From positions 2,170,001 to 2,234,000 of the forward strand of contig OZ220743.1 in NCBI GenBank assembly GCA_965116965.1: DNA of 64,000 nt. Reading direction: 5' to 3'. Of this stretch, positions 24,990 to 33,187 are shown piece by piece. The stretch is from Aldehydirespirator sp965116965. Its GTDB lineage: Bacteria; Actinomycetota; Acidimicrobiia; Acidimicrobiales; Aldehydirespiratoraceae. Position 1 is the first letter of the stretch. The number at the start of each line of letters is the position of its first letter. Made by a program: the position numbers and the translations under genes. The notes beneath the pieces were generated by a model. It was not told where the DNA came from. It saw only the letters and a list, made by a program, of their open reading frames with translations, and made no database searches.

Positions 24990-25973
24990 GTGCGAGCAGT
25001 CGTCCTGACCGCCAAGGGAGGACCCGAAGTCCTGCAGGTACAGGACGTGCCCGACCCCGTCCCGGGCCCCGCCGAGATCCTGGTGGACGTCGCAACCTCG
25101 GCGGTCAACCGGGCCGACCTGCTGCATCGCCGCGGCCTCTACCCCGGACCGCCCGCCGACTACGATATCCCCGGTCTGGAGTTCGCGGGCCGGGTGGCCG
25201 CGGTCGGCGAGCGGGTCGCCGGGCACGCCGTCGGCGACCCAGTGATGGGGATCGTGGGGGGCGGCGGCTACGCCGAGCGGGTCGTGGTGCACCACCGCCA
25301 GGCCATGGCCGTGCCCGACGCCCTCGGGCTGGACGCGGCCGGCGCGTTCCCCGAGGTGTACATCACCGCCTGGGATGCCCTCGTCCGCCAGGGCGGGCTG
25401 ACCACCGGCCGGTGGGCGCTGGTCCACGCCGGAGCCTCCGGCGTGGGCACCGCGTCGATACAGATCGCCAAGGCCATGGGCGCCCGCATCGCGGTCACCG
25501 CCTCCGCCGGCAAGCACCACGTCTGCGAAGCGCTGGGAGCCGACCTCGTGATCGACTACGCCTCCGAGGACTTCGTGGAGGCTGTCAAGTCCGCCACCGG
25601 CGGCGCCGGCGTGGACGTGGTCCTCGACGTGGTCGGCGGCGACTACCTGCCCCGCAACGTGTCGTGCCTGCGCACCAACGGCCGCATCATCCAGGTCGGC
25701 ACCATGGCCGGAACGCCGGTGCCGTTCAACCCCGCCGCGCTGATGCTCAGGCGGGCCGCCCTGATCGGCACCACCCTGAGGGCCCGCCCCATCGAGGAGA
25801 AGATCGCGGTCACCCGCCAGTTCGCGGCCGAGATGCTGCCCCACGTCGCGGCCGGGGCGATGGCCCCGGTGATCGACAGCCGCTTCCCGCTGGCCGACGC
25901 GCCCGCCGCCCACGAGCGCATGGAGGCCAACCTCAATGCCGGGAAGATCGTCCTCGACGTGTCGCCCACCTGA
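24990..25973 (+). CDS. Zinc-free quinone oxidoreductase (MDR superfamily)
   Basis: The protein has 327 residues. The N-terminal GroES-like domain begins MRAVVLTAKGGPEVL; the Rossmann domain carries WALVHAGASGVGTASIQIAK (AxxGxG) and GGAGVDVVLDVVGG. No catalytic zinc Cys cluster is present. This is the PIG3-like NAD(P)H quinone oxidoreductase type, which reduces quinones or enones. It starts at GTG with GGAGAA upstream, 13 bases after aceK, so the two probably share a transcript. Confidence 0.9.
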   Translation: MRAVVLTAKGGPEVLQVQDVPDPVPGPAEILVDVATSAVNRADLLHRRGLYPGPPADYDIPGLEFAGRVAAVGERVAGHAVGDPVMGIVGGGGYAERVVVHHRQAMAVPDALGLDAAGAFPEVYITAWDALVRQGGLTTGRWALVHAGASGVGTASIQIAKAMGARIAVTASAGKHHVCEALGADLVIDYASEDFVEAVKSATGGAGVDVVLDVVGGDYLPRNVSCLRTNGRIIQVGTMAGTPVPFNPAALMLRRAALIGTTLRARPIEEKIAVTRQFAAEMLPHVAAGAMAPVIDSRFPLADAPAAHERMEANLNAGKIVLDVSPT

Positions 25974-26020
25974 AATTGGCGACGCATTGGGCCTCCAGGG
26001 GCCAATATGTCGTCAATTTC
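25972..26020. terminator. Bidirectional hairpin between convergent genes
   Basis: GAAATTGGCGAC and GTCGTCAATTTC close an imperfect stem that also pairs ATTGGGCC with GGCCAAT. It fills the gap between the stops of the quinone oxidoreductase and citrate synthase genes and should terminate transcription from both sides, although it has no long U tract. Confidence 0.6.
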
Positions 26021-26035
26021 GCAGCAGCCGGGGTG

Positions 26036-27301
26036 TTAGCGGTCCTTCATCGGGACGTAGTCGCGCTTGGGGGCGCCGACATAGATTTGGCGGGGCCGGT
26101 AGATGCGGGAGTTCTGCTCGATCATCTCGTTCCAGTGGGCCAGCCACCCCGGCGTGCGGCCGATGGCGAACAGCACGGTGAACATGTTCGTGGGGAAGCC
26201 CAGCGCCTGGTAGATCAGGCCCGAGTAGAAGTCCACGTTCGGGTAGAGCCGGCGGCTGACGAAGTAGTCGTCGGCCAGCGCGACCTCCTCGAGCTTGAGG
26301 GCGATGTCGAGCAGCGGGTTCTTGCCGATCACCTTGAACACGTCGTGGGCGGCCGCCTTGATGATCATCGCCCGCGGGTCGTAGTTCTTGTACACGCGGT
26401 GCCCGAAGCCCATCAGCCGGTGCCCGCCCCGCTTGACGCTGGCGATGAAGCTGTCGACCTCCTCGTAGGAGCCGATCTGGGTCAGCATGTTGATCACGGC
26501 CTCGTTCGCCCCTCCGTGCAGCGGCCCGTACAGGGCGGCGCAGCCGGCCGCGGTGGCGGTGTAGGGGTCGGCGTGGCTCGACCCGACCACCCGGGCCGCG
26601 GTGGTGGAGCAGTTCTGGCCGTGGTCAGCGTGCAGGATGAACAGCACCCGCATGGCCTGGACGAGGGCCGGATCGGGCTGGTAGTCGCCGCCGACGTCGA
26701 ACATCATCTTCAGGAAGCGGGTCGGGTAGTCGTCGGCGTTGTCGGGGAAGATGAACGGCAGGCCCCTCGAGAAGCGGTAGGCGGCGGCGGCCAGCGTCGG
26801 CATCTTGGCGATCAGCCGCACGATCTGGGCCCGGCGGTTCTCGGCGTCGAAGATGTCCTTGGCCTCCGGATAGAAGGTGGACAGTCCGGCGACCCCCGAT
26901 GTCAGCAGCCCCATCGGGTGGGCGTCGTAGTGGAAGGCGTCGAAGATGCGCTTGCGGAAGTTCTCGTGGATGAACGTGTGGCGGGTTATCTCGTAGGTCC
27001 ACTCGTCGAGCAGCGGCTGCGTGGGCAACTCCCCGTACACCAGCAGGTAGGCGACCTCCGGGAACGTGCTGTGCTGGGCGAGTTGCTCGATCGGGTAGCC
27101 GCGGTAGCGCAGGATGCCGGCCTCGCCGTCGATCTCGGCCACCGAGCTGGACGTGGCCGCGGTGGTGGCCAGCCCCGGATCGAAGAACCAGACGCCTCCG
27201 AGCAACTTCCGCCAGGCCGAGGAATCGACTCCGCCGTCGACGATCGGGATCTCAATCGACTGGCCGGTGCGGTTGTCGGTGACGGTGACGCTTTCCCCCA
27301 T
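26036..27301 (-). CDS. gltA: Citrate synthase
   Basis: The protein has 421 residues, normal for type II citrate synthase. Signatures are ILRYRGYPIEQLA, ILHADHGQNCSTTAAR, the first active-site His in GPLHGGANEAV, the second in MGFGHRVYKNYDPR and the Asp region in VDFYSGLIY. It condenses oxaloacetate with acetyl-CoA. It is the last gene of a minus-strand run LysR-carboxyltransferase-gltA, only 12 bases downstream of the carboxyltransferase stop, so it is probably co-transcribed. Confidence 0.95.
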   Translation of the reverse strand: MGESVTVTDNRTGQSIEIPIVDGGVDSSAWRKLLGGVWFFDPGLATTAATSSSVAEIDGEAGILRYRGYPIEQLAQHSTFPEVAYLLVYGELPTQPLLDEWTYEITRHTFIHENFRKRIFDAFHYDAHPMGLLTSGVAGLSTFYPEAKDIFDAENRRAQIVRLIAKMPTLAAAAYRFSRGLPFIFPDNADDYPTRFLKMMFDVGGDYQPDPALVQAMRVLFILHADHGQNCSTTAARVVGSSHADPYTATAAGCAALYGPLHGGANEAVINMLTQIGSYEEVDSFIASVKRGGHRLMGFGHRVYKNYDPRAMIIKAAAHDVFKVIGKNPLLDIALKLEEVALADDYFVSRRLYPNVDFYSGLIYQALGFPTNMFTVLFAIGRTPGWLAHWNEMIEQNSRIYRPRQIYVGAPKRDYVPMKDR

Positions 27302-27312
27302 CGAGGATCAGA

Positions 27313-28689
27313 TTACAGGGGAGCGTTGTCGTGGCGGCGCTTCGGCAGTTGCTCACGCTTCGCAGACAGCAGATCCAGGGCGGCGCAGATCTCCCGCCTC
27401 GTGTCGGCGGGCTCGATCACAGAGTCGATGGCGCCCCGCTCGGCCGCGATGTACGGGTTGAGCAGACGCTGCTCGTAGGCCGTCTCCAGCTCCGCCCTCT
27501 CGGCGTCGGTGGCCGACCGGTGGAGGATCCCCACCGCTCCCTTGGCCCCCATCACCGCGATCTCGGCCGTGGGCCAGGCCAGGGCCAGGTCGTTGCCCAT
27601 CGTCTTGGAGTCCATGACGATGTAGGCGCCGCCGTAGGACTTGCGCAGCGTGACGTTCACCCGCGGAACGGTGGCCCGGGCGTAGGCGAAGGCCATCTGG
27701 GCGCCGTAGCGGATCATCCCCCGCCACTCGAGGTCCTTGCCCGGGTAGAAGCCGGACGTGTCCACGAAGGTGACCAGCGGAAGGTTGAAGGCATCGCAGA
27801 AGGCCACGAAGCGGGCCCCCTTGCGGGAACCGGTTATGTCGAGCGTCCCGGCCAGCGACTGGGGCTGGTTGGCCACGATCCCCACCGGCCGGCCGCCGAA
27901 GGACGCGAAGGCGGTGACCAGGTTGGCGCCCCAGAAGGGGTGCGGCTCCAGCAGCACGCCGTCATCGGCGACGGCCACCAGCACATCGCGCACGTCGTAG
28001 CTGCCACCCGACTCGGCCGGCAGGATGTCGAACGCCTCGGGCACCGACCGGTCGACGGGATCGGTGCAGGCCCGGCCGGGCGGATCGACGGCGTTGCTGT
28101 CGGGCAGGAAGCCGAGAAGCTCGGCCGAGGTCTCGTCGGCCTCCGCGTCGGTGGAGGCCACGAAGCTCGCCACCCCGGACCTAACGGCGTGAGTCTCGGC
28201 GCCGCCCAGGTCGGCGCGGTCGACGGGCATCCCGGTGAAGTGCTCCACCATCCGCGGCCCCACAACGAAGGCGTAGGCGTCGGCGGTCATCACCACGAAG
28301 TCGGCCAGCCCCAGCAGCAGGGCCGGACCGGAGACATTGGGACCGGCCGCCACGACGATCACCGGCACCACTCCCGAGCAGCGAGCCAGCTCGGTGGCCG
28401 CGGTGGCCCAGCCGTGCAGGGCATCGACTCCCTCGTTGAGGTCGGCGCCCGAGGAGGCCAGCCGCATCAGCAACGGAAGCCGCTGCGTGCGGGCCAGACG
28501 GGCGGCGGCCGCCATGCTCTGGCCGTCGGCCGGCGCCAGCGCCCCGCTGCGCTCATCGGTGGCGCCGCGGGCGTCGATCTCGACCACGCTGCGGTCACCG
28601 AGGGTCGTCACCCGGCTGCGAACGAACCCGGAGGATCCGGCCCGAAGGTTGACCGCGGTCGCCTGGAAGGCAGCTGACACGCCGCTCAT
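27313..28689 (-). CDS. Acyl-CoA carboxylase carboxyltransferase subunit
   Basis: The product has 458 residues from ATG 28689 (MSGVSAAFQ). The second half is strongly carboxyltransferase-like: FGGRPVGIVANQPQSLAG, FVDTSGFYPGKDLEWRGMIR and LRKSYGGAYIVMDSKTMGND. The first half is divergent and short compared with the usual 500-540 residues, so the biotin/CoA site may differ. The partner biotin carboxylase is not in the window. It lies between a LysR regulator and citrate synthase on the same strand. Confidence 0.8.
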   Translation of the reverse strand: MSGVSAAFQATAVNLRAGSSGFVRSRVTTLGDRSVVEIDARGATDERSGALAPADGQSMAAAARLARTQRLPLLMRLASSGADLNEGVDALHGWATAATELARCSGVVPVIVVAAGPNVSGPALLLGLADFVVMTADAYAFVVGPRMVEHFTGMPVDRADLGGAETHAVRSGVASFVASTDAEADETSAELLGFLPDSNAVDPPGRACTDPVDRSVPEAFDILPAESGGSYDVRDVLVAVADDGVLLEPHPFWGANLVTAFASFGGRPVGIVANQPQSLAGTLDITGSRKGARFVAFCDAFNLPLVTFVDTSGFYPGKDLEWRGMIRYGAQMAFAYARATVPRVNVTLRKSYGGAYIVMDSKTMGNDLALAWPTAEIAVMGAKGAVGILHRSATDAERAELETAYEQRLLNPYIAAERGAIDSVIEPADTRREICAALDLLSAKREQLPKRRHDNAPL

Positions 28690-28726
28690 CGTAGGGAGTC
28701 GCGGGGCCCTGACCCTCCATGACTGG

Positions 28727-29653
28727 TCATGGTGCAGGCCGAGCGTCCACCGCATGGATGTGGGGCAGGGTTGCCGCCTCCTGCTGCACGATCCAGCGGA
28801 TTGTCTCGCCTACGGCGCGCGGCGGCGCGGCCGGCACGGTCCTGCGGTTGCGGGCCAGCCCCACGATGCGGGCGCTCAGGCGGTCCACCTTCACGCTGCG
28901 CCAGTCTCCCTGGACAACGCCGTGGGCGGCGCTGGCCGGCAGCAGAGCCGGCGCGAAGCCCGAGAAGGCCAGCGACGCCAGCAGCCGCAGGCCGTCGATC
29001 TCGGCCCGGCAGCGCAGCTCCACGTGGACCCGCCGGGCGTCGGTGTCGACCTCGTCGCGGAAGGCGGTGCCCCTGGGAGGCAGCAGCACCTCGTGCCGGG
29101 CGAGATCCACAAGGTCGATGCGGTCCCGGTCGGCCAGCTCGTGGCCGGTGGGAGCGATCACCACCCGGTCCTCCGAGAAGAGGTCCTCGGTCTCGACGTC
29201 GGGATCGTCGACGGGAAGGTTCGCCACCGCCAGGTCGAGGCGGTTCTCGATGAGCAGGGGAACTAGCGAGGTCGTGGTGGCGTCCAAGACGATCACCTCG
29301 AGGAGCGGATGCAGCCGGCTCGTCTCGTCCAGCAGGCGCGGGACGAGCCACCGGGCGGTCGTCCCGATCACTCCGACTGTCACGGTGCCGCTGAGGTTCG
29401 CCTGCATGGCGCCCAGATCGTCGGAGATGGCCCGCAGCTCCAGCTGGATGCGACGGGCGCGGTCGGCCACGACCTGGCCCTCCGGGGTGAGGCATCGCCG
29501 GGCCCTGTCGATCAGCACCGCGCCCGCCTCCCGCTCGAGCTGAGCGATGTGAGCCGACACGTTGGACTGCACGGTGTGCAGGGCCCGGGCCGCGGCCGAG
29601 AAGCTCTGGTGCTCGGCGACCGCGAGGAGCACGTCGAGCTGCCTGAGGTCCAT
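28727..29653 (-). CDS. LysR-family transcriptional regulator
   Basis: The protein has 308 residues. The N-terminal winged helix is MDLRQLDVLLAVAEHQSFSA, AARALHTVQSNVSAHIAQLE; the rest is a periplasmic-binding-like effector domain (GTVTVGVIGTTARWL, ENRLDLAVANLPV). It is the first gene of the run that ends with citrate synthase, so it may control its own operon. The ATG lies 9 bases after a strong -10 element. Confidence 0.9.
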   Translation of the reverse strand: MDLRQLDVLLAVAEHQSFSAAARALHTVQSNVSAHIAQLEREAGAVLIDRARRCLTPEGQVVADRARRIQLELRAISDDLGAMQANLSGTVTVGVIGTTARWLVPRLLDETSRLHPLLEVIVLDATTTSLVPLLIENRLDLAVANLPVDDPDVETEDLFSEDRVVIAPTGHELADRDRIDLVDLARHEVLLPPRGTAFRDEVDTDARRVHVELRCRAEIDGLRLLASLAFSGFAPALLPASAAHGVVQGDWRSVKVDRLSARIVGLARNRRTVPAAPPRAVGETIRWIVQQEAATLPHIHAVDARPAP

Positions 29654-29662
29654 CGGAATTGA

Positions 29663-29692
29663 TAATATGAACTATCGATTCAAACTGTCAAA
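29663..29692 (-). promoter_or_regulatory. Strong promoter of the LysR-carboxyltransferase-gltA operon
   Basis: On the minus strand a consensus TTGACA is separated by 18 bases from TATTAT, which ends 9 bases before the LysR ATG; the mRNA would have almost no leader. The AT-rich spacer contains CATATTAT/ATAGTTC, possible LysR half-sites. Confidence 0.7.
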
Positions 29693-29817
29693 GTGACATT
29701 TACCGGCGGCTCCGGATGGTGTTGAATAGAAGCACAATTCCGGTTCGGCAGGCGTATTCCTCCTCGCAGGCCGCTCCGGTCTCAACTTGGGTCCGAGATC
29801 CCCCCAAGATCGGCCCA

Positions 29818-29860
29818 AGAAAAAATGAAGCGGCTGGTCTCGCCCCAGATCAGCCGCTTC
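29818..29860 (-). terminator. Intrinsic terminator of the aconitase gene
   Basis: On the minus strand a perfect 10-bp stem (GAAGCGGCTG/CAGCCGCTTC) with a 14-base loop is followed by ATTTTTTCTT. This is the clearest rho-independent terminator in the window, about 45 bases past the aconitase stop. Confidence 0.85.
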
Positions 29861-29905
29861 TGTCTTGTGGCGACGGGTCGCCCAGCCGGCGGGTGATAGC
29901 GCGGC

Positions 29906-32200
29906 TCAGGCCTGCCGGCCGGCGCGGCTGCGGATGATGTTCAGCGCGCTGCCGGCCCGGAACCACTCGATCTGCTCGCCGCTGAGGGTGTGGTGCGCCT
30001 CGAAGCCCCAGACCGCGCCGTCGGGCGTGGTGACCTCCACCGTCACCGGTTGATCCGGGGCGAGGTCGGCCAGGCCGCGCACCGCGATGCGGTCGTCCTC
30101 TCCGATGCGCTCGTAGTCGGCCGGGTCGGCGAACGTAAGCGCCAGCACTCCCTGCTTCTTGAGGTTGGTCTCATGGATGCGGGCGAAGCTGCGGGCCAGG
30201 GCCAGCACGCAGCCCCGGAACCGGGGTTCCATGGCGGCGTGCTCCCGGCTGGAACCCTCGCCGGTGTTGGAGTCGCCGATGAACACCCAGCGCACGCCGG
30301 CCTCGTGGTACTCGCGGGCGATGTCGGGCAGCGACTGGACCTCGCCGGTGATCTGGTTGCGTCCGTGGCCCACCTCGTATCCGTTGAACCCGTTCACCAC
30401 GCCCAGGTACAGGTTGCCGGAGATGTTCTCCAGATGGCCCCGGTACCGCAGCCACGGGCCGGCAGCCGAGATGTGGTCGGTGGTGCACTTGCCGTGTGCC
30501 TTGGCGATGACGGGCAGGTCCTCGTAGTCGCGGCCGTCCCAGGAGGCGAAGGGCTCGAGGAGCTGGATGCGCTCGGAGTCGGGCGAGACCTCGACGTCGA
30601 CCGTCGAGCCGTCGGCGGGCGGGGCCACGAACGTGTCCTCGCCGGGGTCGAACCCGTCGGGGGGAAGCTCGATGCCGGACGGCTCGGCCAGCGCCACCGG
30701 CTCGCCGCGGTCGTTGGTGAGAGTGCCGCCGATCGGGTCGAAGTCGACGGTGCCGGCCAGCGCCAGCGCGATCACGGTCTCAGGGGAGGTGACGAAGGCC
30801 AGCGTGGCCGGATCGCCGTCGTTGCGCTTGGGGAAGTTGCGGTTGTAGGAGGTGACGATCACGTTGGGCCGGCCCGGCGTGTGGCCATCCTCGCCGGAGC
30901 GGTCCCACTGGCCGATGCAGGGTCCGCAGGCGTTGGCCAGAACGGTCGCGCCGAGGGCCTCGAAGTCGTCCATCAGGCCGTCGCGCACGATGGTGGAGCG
31001 GATCTGCTCGGAGCCGGGCGTCACCAGCAGCCGGGTGCGGGCTCTCAGGCCCTTGGCGGCCGCGTCCCGGGCTATCGACGCGGCCCGGGTGATGTCCTCG
31101 TAGGACGAGTTGGTGCAACTGCCGATGAGGGCCGCGCTGATCTCCAACGGCCAGCCGCTGTCTCGGGCCTCCTCGCCGAGATCGGCGACCTCGCGGGCCA
31201 GGTCCGGGGTGTGCGGGCCGTTGATGTGGGGTCCGAGGGCGTCGAAGTCTATCTCCACCACCCGGTCGTAGAAGCGCTCGGGGTCGGTCTCGGTCTCGGG
31301 GTCGCCGCAGAGATGGTCGGCAGCCGCGGCGGCCAGGTCGGCCGCGGCGGCCCGGCCGGTGGCCCGCAGGTAGCGGTCCATCGACTCGTCGTAGTCGAAG
31401 ATCGAGGTGGTGGCGCCGATCTCGGCGCCCATGTTGCAGATGGTGGCCTTGCCGGTGGCGCTCAGCGAGCGGGCGCCCGGCCCGAAGTACTCGACGATGG
31501 CGCCGGTGCCGCCGGCCACGGTGAGGATGTCGGCCACCTTGAGGATCACGTCCTTGGGGGCCGACCAGCCGCTGAGCTCGCCGGTGAGGTGGACGCCGAT
31601 GAGCTTGGGCCAGCGCACGTTCCACGGGAACCCGGTCATCACGTCCACCGCGTCGGCGCCGCCCACGCCCACCGCCACCATGGCCAGCCCGCCCGCGTTG
31701 GGGGTGTGGCTGTCGGTGCCGATCATCATCCCGCCGGGAAATGCGTAGTTCTCCAGCACGACCTGATGGATGATGCCCGAGCCGGGCTTCCAGAAGCCGG
31801 CGCCGTAGCGGGCGCACACGCTGCGCAGGAACTCGTACACCTCGTCGTTGCCCGACAGGGCGGCCAGCAGGTCGCGCCTGGCGTCGGTGCGGGCGGTGAT
31901 CAGGTGGTCGCAGTGGGTGGTGGTGGGCGCCTGCACCTCGTCGAGCCCGGCCGTCATGAACTGCAGCCAGGCCATCTGGGCGGTGGCGTCCTGCATGGCC
32001 ACCCGGTCGGGCCGCAAGTCGACGTACGACACGCCCCGCTCCGGCACCCCGGTCTCCGAGGGATCGAGATGGTTGACGAGGATCTTCTCGGTCAGCGTCA
32101 ACGGCCGCCCGAAACTCTCGCGGGCCCGCCCCACCCGCTCGTCCAGCGTGGCGTAGACGCCCTCGATCAGCTCCACCGGAGTACTAGCAAACACAGCCAT
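29906..32200 (-). CDS. acn: Aconitate hydratase (mitochondrial type)
   Basis: The protein has 764 residues, the length of the mitochondrial-type aconitases. The 4Fe-4S ligands are the Cys in IGSCTNSSYED and the two in NACGPCIGQW. Other signatures are GTDSHTPNAGGL, TSYNRNFPKRNDG and GDSNTGEGSSREHAA. It isomerises citrate to isocitrate. It is a single gene on the minus strand with its own terminator. With citrate synthase and AceK it makes this stretch a small TCA/glyoxylate control region. Confidence 0.95.
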   Translation of the reverse strand: MAVFASTPVELIEGVYATLDERVGRARESFGRPLTLTEKILVNHLDPSETGVPERGVSYVDLRPDRVAMQDATAQMAWLQFMTAGLDEVQAPTTTHCDHLITARTDARRDLLAALSGNDEVYEFLRSVCARYGAGFWKPGSGIIHQVVLENYAFPGGMMIGTDSHTPNAGGLAMVAVGVGGADAVDVMTGFPWNVRWPKLIGVHLTGELSGWSAPKDVILKVADILTVAGGTGAIVEYFGPGARSLSATGKATICNMGAEIGATTSIFDYDESMDRYLRATGRAAAADLAAAAADHLCGDPETETDPERFYDRVVEIDFDALGPHINGPHTPDLAREVADLGEEARDSGWPLEISAALIGSCTNSSYEDITRAASIARDAAAKGLRARTRLLVTPGSEQIRSTIVRDGLMDDFEALGATVLANACGPCIGQWDRSGEDGHTPGRPNVIVTSYNRNFPKRNDGDPATLAFVTSPETVIALALAGTVDFDPIGGTLTNDRGEPVALAEPSGIELPPDGFDPGEDTFVAPPADGSTVDVEVSPDSERIQLLEPFASWDGRDYEDLPVIAKAHGKCTTDHISAAGPWLRYRGHLENISGNLYLGVVNGFNGYEVGHGRNQITGEVQSLPDIAREYHEAGVRWVFIGDSNTGEGSSREHAAMEPRFRGCVLALARSFARIHETNLKKQGVLALTFADPADYERIGEDDRIAVRGLADLAPDQPVTVEVTTPDGAVWGFEAHHTLSGEQIEWFRAGSALNIIRSRAGRQA

Positions 32201-32305
32201 ACGGCCAGCCTAGAAGGGTCGAGTCGCGGGTCGGCAGGTCATAGGTCACAGTTCGTGAAGAGCAACGTCTGCGGTGTTTCGCCGGCACTGGGCTACCGTG
32301 CTTCC

Positions 32306-33187
32306 GTGGGTCAGACGGAGCAGTTCAAGCATGTCCATCCGGCCCCGGAACACGTGGACAAGAGGTCTGTGGCTGTACGAGCCGGCCGAATTGAAGCCAC
32401 GCTGATCGAGGCAAGGTCGATCCTCACTCCAGCGAGCGGCTTCATGGCAGATTGGGACTACACGTTGAACGCCTACTCGGGCTGTGGTTTCGGCTGCAAC
32501 TACTGCTATGCGGCGTTCTTCGCGCGTGATCCTCAACGCCGCGACACGTGGGGCGACTGGGTGGACATCAAGCAGAACGCTGTGGCACTGATTCACCGCT
32601 TCTGTCGCCGCAAGCAACTCACCGGCAAGTCCATCTACATGAGCAGCGTGACCGACCCCTACCAGCCAGTGGAACGGAGGCTCGAACTGACTCGTGAGAT
32701 CCTTCGAACCCTGCAGCCTGAGCAGCCGCGGCTAGCCGTTCAGACCCGGAGTCCCTTGGTAACACGCGATATCGACGTTCTGAAACAGTTCGACGTCGCG
32801 CAAGTCAACATGACAGTCACAACGGACTCTGAGACGGTTAGCCGGGCATTCGAGCCGCACTGTCCCAGGAACGGCAAGCGCCTGGCCGCAATAGCCGAGA
32901 TCGTAGAAGCGGGAATCGATGCCGGCATCACCATGACTCCTCTGCTCCCAGTGGATAGCCCGGAGCGATTCGTATCCGACCTTGTCGCAACGGGTGTGGA
33001 GCGGTTCGTCGTACAGCCCTTCCATCCCGGCAAGGGTCGCTTCGTGCGGGGAACCGGCCCTGCAGCGCTAGCTCTCGCCGATGAGATGCGATGGACCGAG
33101 GATCGCTATCTCGAAGTTGTGCAGGTCCTGCGCGCCGCTCTGCCGGGCCTTCAGGAAGGACGAAACGGGTTCGCGCCACCGGAATGA
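32306..33187 (+). CDS. Spore-photolyase-like radical SAM protein
   Basis: The product has 293 residues from GTG 32306; a TACCGT hexamer 6 bases upstream suggests a leaderless start. The iron-sulfur/SAM motif is C60-x3-C64-x2-C67 in SGCGFGCNYCYA; YMSSVTDPYQPVE and a TIM-barrel pattern follow. It matches the Rv2578c/SPL-like radical SAM family, whose members act on nucleic acids or are uncharacterised. Its TGA overlaps the ATG of the methyltransferase-helicase gene (ATGA). The sequence on the opposite strand upstream is the aconitase gene. Confidence 0.85.
   Translation: MGQTEQFKHVHPAPEHVDKRSVAVRAGRIEATLIEARSILTPASGFMADWDYTLNAYSGCGFGCNYCYAAFFARDPQRRDTWGDWVDIKQNAVALIHRFCRRKQLTGKSIYMSSVTDPYQPVERRLELTREILRTLQPEQPRLAVQTRSPLVTRDIDVLKQFDVAQVNMTVTTDSETVSRAFEPHCPRNGKRLAAIAEIVEAGIDAGITMTPLLPVDSPERFVSDLVATGVERFVVQPFHPGKGRFVRGTGPAALALADEMRWTEDRYLEVVQVLRAALPGLQEGRNGFAPPE

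Noticed and set aside
29990..32300. Long open frame on the plus strand opposite the aconitase gene
   Set aside because: It is the complement of a clearly recognisable aconitase with all cluster ligands; the plus-strand peptide is Gly/Val/His-rich as expected from GC-rich antisense, and only its end after 32306 is a real gene.
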